Position numbers and translations under genes: made by a program. A DNA stretch of 25,741 bases from IIICB1 sp035968095 (GTDB lineage: Bacteria > Cyanobacteriota > Cyanobacteriia > Cyanobacteriales > SIO1D9). Where the stretch lies: contig JAWQFW010000048.1 in the NCBI GenBank assembly GCA_035968095.1, positions 1-25,741 of the forward strand, read 5' to 3'. Below the pieces are notes generated by a model. The model saw nothing but the letters and a program-made list of their open reading frames with translations, made no database searches and was not told the origin of the DNA. Position 1 is the first letter of the stretch. Each line of letters begins with the position of its first letter. Shown here piece by piece: positions 23,931-25,741 of this stretch.

Positions 23931-25205
23931 TTACATTGGTTTTAGCACCGTTGCTGCATAACGTTCTGGGGTAAGATATTGACGAGCAAATCGCTGCATA
24001 TCTTCAACTTCGATCGCGCGAATTTTTTCGGGATAAGCAATAGAAGTTTCGGCAGTGGCGATCGCGTTATAGTAACCATATAAACCTGCTAATTGTCCGG
24101 GAGTTTCCGTCGAGAAAGCATAATCATTACATAATAGTCGCTGCGATCGCGTTAATTCCGCTTCTGTAATCGATTTTTCCTGTAATTCCCAGAGAACATC
24201 CCGCAAAATTTCTTCAACTACCTCCACATATTCTGGCAATAACCAAGCATTAATCGTAAACAAACTTGAATCACGCTGTAAAGAAAAATCGCTGCTAATA
24301 TCTAAAACTAATTGTTGTTCTTCCCGTAATTGTCTTACCAAACGCGAAGAACGACCACTGGCTAACACTGCTGACAATAAATCTAAACCAAAAGCATTAT
24401 CTAAATTATCCACTCCCGGACCAATCCAACCTAACGATAAACGAGCAATTTCTAATCTTGGTAAACTCAATTCAATCCGGCGAATTTCAGTTAGTGGTGG
24501 TTCAGCTTCAACAATCTTTGAAGGACATTCAGAGCGCGTGGTAAACTCACTAAAAGCTTGCTCAACTAAATTTAAAGCTGTTTCTTGTTCAACTCCACCC
24601 ACAATTACTACTGTCAGGTTTTCTGGTTGGTAATGAGTAGCATGAAAACAGCGCATCATATTTGGTGAATGTTGCAATAAAATTGCTTCTTCCCCTAAAA
24701 TTGAACGTCCGTAGGGATGACGTTGATACAAACATTGACATAACGCTTGGAAACCCAACCAATCAGGATCGTCATAGCTACCGCGCAACTCTTCTAAAAC
24801 TACATCTCGTTCGCGGAGAAATTCCTCATCTGGTATGCTGGCGTGTAGCAGGATATCTGCCAAACAAGCTAAAGTTTCCGGTAAATAACGAGCAGCAGTA
24901 GTCAGGAAAAAGTGAGCATAATCGTGGCTAGTCGCTGCATTTGCCATCCCACCACTATTTTCAATTACGCGATCGAAGATTCCTGGGGCAGTCTTTTTAC
25001 TACCTTTGAAAATCATGTGTTCGAGAAAATGAGCCATTCCTGACCATTCTTGCGGTTCCGCGATCGCCCCCGCTTTTACCCAAACATCAACCACGACTAC
25101 GGGTGTAGCAGGTAAATGCTGATGGATAATTGTTAAGCCATTGGCTAGTTTAAAGATTTGTGCGGGAAATGCGCTTTTTGTGCTTCGCTCTGATAATAGT
25201 TGCAA
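23931..25205 (-). CDS. M16 family zinc metallopeptidase, catalytic subunit
   Basis: The 424-residue product is an M16B peptidase. The zinc motif HFLEH is at 59-63, and the distal glutamate lies in the VVLEEL segment (138-139). The N-terminal hydrolase domain is complete (GGMANAATSHDYAHFF, PDEEFLRERDVVLEEL, HPYGRSILG). The C-terminal domain lacks the tyrosine of the R/Y substrate motif: where the second M16 protein has RGLAYDV, this one reads QQLVLDI. Zinc site and substrate motif are thus split between two neighbouring proteins, so a heterodimer is likely. No ATG is available before residue 57; the frame opens after a stop with TTG at 25205 as the only reasonable start. The first 65 bases overlap the non-coding 5' edge of the Uma2 remnant on the other strand. 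Substrates are probably short peptides; a specific one is unknown. Confidence 0.9.
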   Translation of the reverse strand: MQLLSERSTKSAFPAQIFKLANGLTIIHQHLPATPVVVVDVWVKAGAIAEPQEWSGMAHFLEHMIFKGSKKTAPGIFDRVIENSGGMANAATSHDYAHFFLTTAARYLPETLACLADILLHASIPDEEFLRERDVVLEELRGSYDDPDWLGFQALCQCLYQRHPYGRSILGEEAILLQHSPNMMRCFHATHYQPENLTVVIVGGVEQETALNLVEQAFSEFTTRSECPSKIVEAEPPLTEIRRIELSLPRLEIARLSLGWIGPGVDNLDNAFGLDLLSAVLASGRSSRLVRQLREEQQLVLDISSDFSLQRDSSLFTINAWLLPEYVEVVEEILRDVLWELQEKSITEAELTRSQRLLCNDYAFSTETPGQLAGLYGYYNAIATAETSIAYPEKIRAIEVEDMQRFARQYLTPERYAATVLKPM

Positions 25206-25299
25206 TGTTTTCTCGCTAAGTTCAGAGATTTATGATATATTAACTCTTTTTGTTACTGATTTAGCAGCCAATTATCCAGAAACCCTGACATTTATAGTC

Positions 25300-25581
25300 G
25301 ATCCTGCCCCAGATTTAGCGATCGCAATCGATATTACCAGCAGTTCCCTCAACCGTCTCAGGATCTATGCTGCATTGGGAGTCACAGAAGTTTGGCGTTT
25401 TGACGGACAAGAGTTATTTATTTATGTTCTCCAGGATCAAGTCTATCAGGTGCAGGAACAATCTCAAGTGTTGTCAGTATTGGCGAAGTCAGATTTGTTA
25501 GCATTTCTCAGCAAGCGTGGCGAAATAGGAGAAAATGCCCTGCTACGACTATTTCGCGAGTGGTTACGCCAAGAAAATTAG
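25300..25581 (+). pseudogene. 5'-truncated Uma2 family gene remnant
   Basis: The frame from about 25300 encodes the C-terminal half of a Uma2/DUF820 protein: DPAPDLAIAIDITSSSLNRL, then RIYAALGVTEVWRFDGQEL and FIYVLQDQVYQVQEQSQVL, ending with a TAG at 25579. A complete member has about 100 further residues before this point, including the N-terminal active-site elements. Upstream the frame stays open to a TTG at 25141, but the text is not Uma2-like and overlaps the start of the M16 gene on the opposite strand. There is no ATG. The remnant is a different Uma2 subfamily from the intact gene at 1159-1725. It was probably cut by a rearrangement whose breakpoint lies near 25250-25300. Confidence 0.7.
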
Positions 25582-25628
25582 TGCTTGGCTTCAGTTATCA
25601 GTTTACGCGCTAATTCCTCTTTGTCTCC

Positions 25629-25697
25629 CAGTCCCCAGTCCCCAGTCCCCAAAAGAGGAGTGTGGGAAGTGTGGGAGGTGTTGGGAGGTGTTGGGAG
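25629..25697. repeat. CCCCAGT heptanucleotide repeats plus TGTGGGAGG-type repeats (right end)
   Basis: From 25629 the sequence reads three tandem CCCAGTC-phase heptamers (CCCCAGT type, a short-repeat class known from heterocystous cyanobacteria), then AAAAGAGGAG, then four degenerate copies of (T/G)TGGGAGG(T). The reverse complement matches bases 71-140 at the other end of the window: CTCCCAACAC, CTCCCACACTTCCCA, ACTCCTCTT and a G-rich end in the same order. Confidence 0.8.
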
Positions 25698-25701
25698 TAT
25701 T

Positions 25702-25741
25702 ACGAATTAGCGATGGCTGCGCCGACCTTACGGTACGCTAC
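25702..25741. repeat. Partial interspersed palindromic repeat at the window edge
   Basis: The last 40 bases (AATTAGCGATGGCTGCGCCGAC then CTTACGGTACGCTAC) match my recollection of an interspersed element common in cyanobacterial genomes, in which a GCGATGGCTGCGCC core is followed by ACGGTACGCTA. It is cut by the window end, so its limits and any palindrome cannot be judged. Confidence 0.35.

Noticed and set aside
25631..25697. Tandem repeats considered as a CRISPR array
   Set aside because: Units are 7-10 bases without unique spacers of constant length; this is a short-sequence repeat.

Overview
The window comes from a cyanobacterium. It carries the adjacent petC-petA genes for the Rieske protein and cytochrome f, many copies of the HIP1 octamer GCGATCGC (for example at 174-181 and 1742-1749), an NtcA-like Crp regulator, two Uma2-family genes and CCCCAGT-type heptanucleotide repeats. 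The DNA is AT-rich. The sequence alone does not fix the genus.

Left part (1-4400): a short-repeat block, then tatC, a Uma2-family gene, a DUF3067-like gene on the minus strand, and petC-petA closed by a strong intrinsic terminator. TatC makes the twin-arginine translocase, and the Rieske protein encoded here has a twin-arginine anchor, so neighbours are linked by function. A decayed helix-turn-helix ORF, probably a transposase remnant, overlaps the petA terminator.

Middle left (4400-8950): two consecutive genes encode membrane-anchored solute-binding proteins, one of the amino-acid type with a TPR-like insert and one PstS-like. They share the same N-terminal anchor module and have no permease or ATPase beside them. 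An 18-codon ORF with a consensus ribosome binding site lies in the leader of the first. Then come a Crp/Fnr regulator with an NtcA-like DNA-binding helix (minus strand) and, divergent from it, a protein built from the N-terminal and DALR domains of arginyl-tRNA synthetase without the catalytic core.

Middle right (8950-20560): two copies of an imperfect 62-64 base hairpin repeat with compensatory changes, then two tandem genes of about 1800 codons each (minus strand). Each encodes a hybrid signalling protein: Ser/Thr kinase, AAA ATPase, long helical region, GAF and histidine kinase, as in the HstK family. A 480-base non-coding stretch separates them from a divergent CDF-like membrane protein.

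Right part (20560-25741): the CDF-like gene converges on a minus-strand cluster of two M16 peptidase-like genes and an exported peptidoglycan-binding-domain protein. One M16 protein has the zinc site and the other lacks it but keeps the R/Y substrate motif, the pattern of an obligate heterodimer. The window ends with a 5'-truncated Uma2 remnant and a repeat block that is the inverted counterpart of the block at the left end.

I did not see a clearly new defence or mobile system. The best leads are the catalytic-core-less ArgRS-like protein beside a divergent regulator, the twin-anchored orphan binding proteins, the tandem hybrid kinases with a 51-base identical block, and the covarying hairpin repeat.
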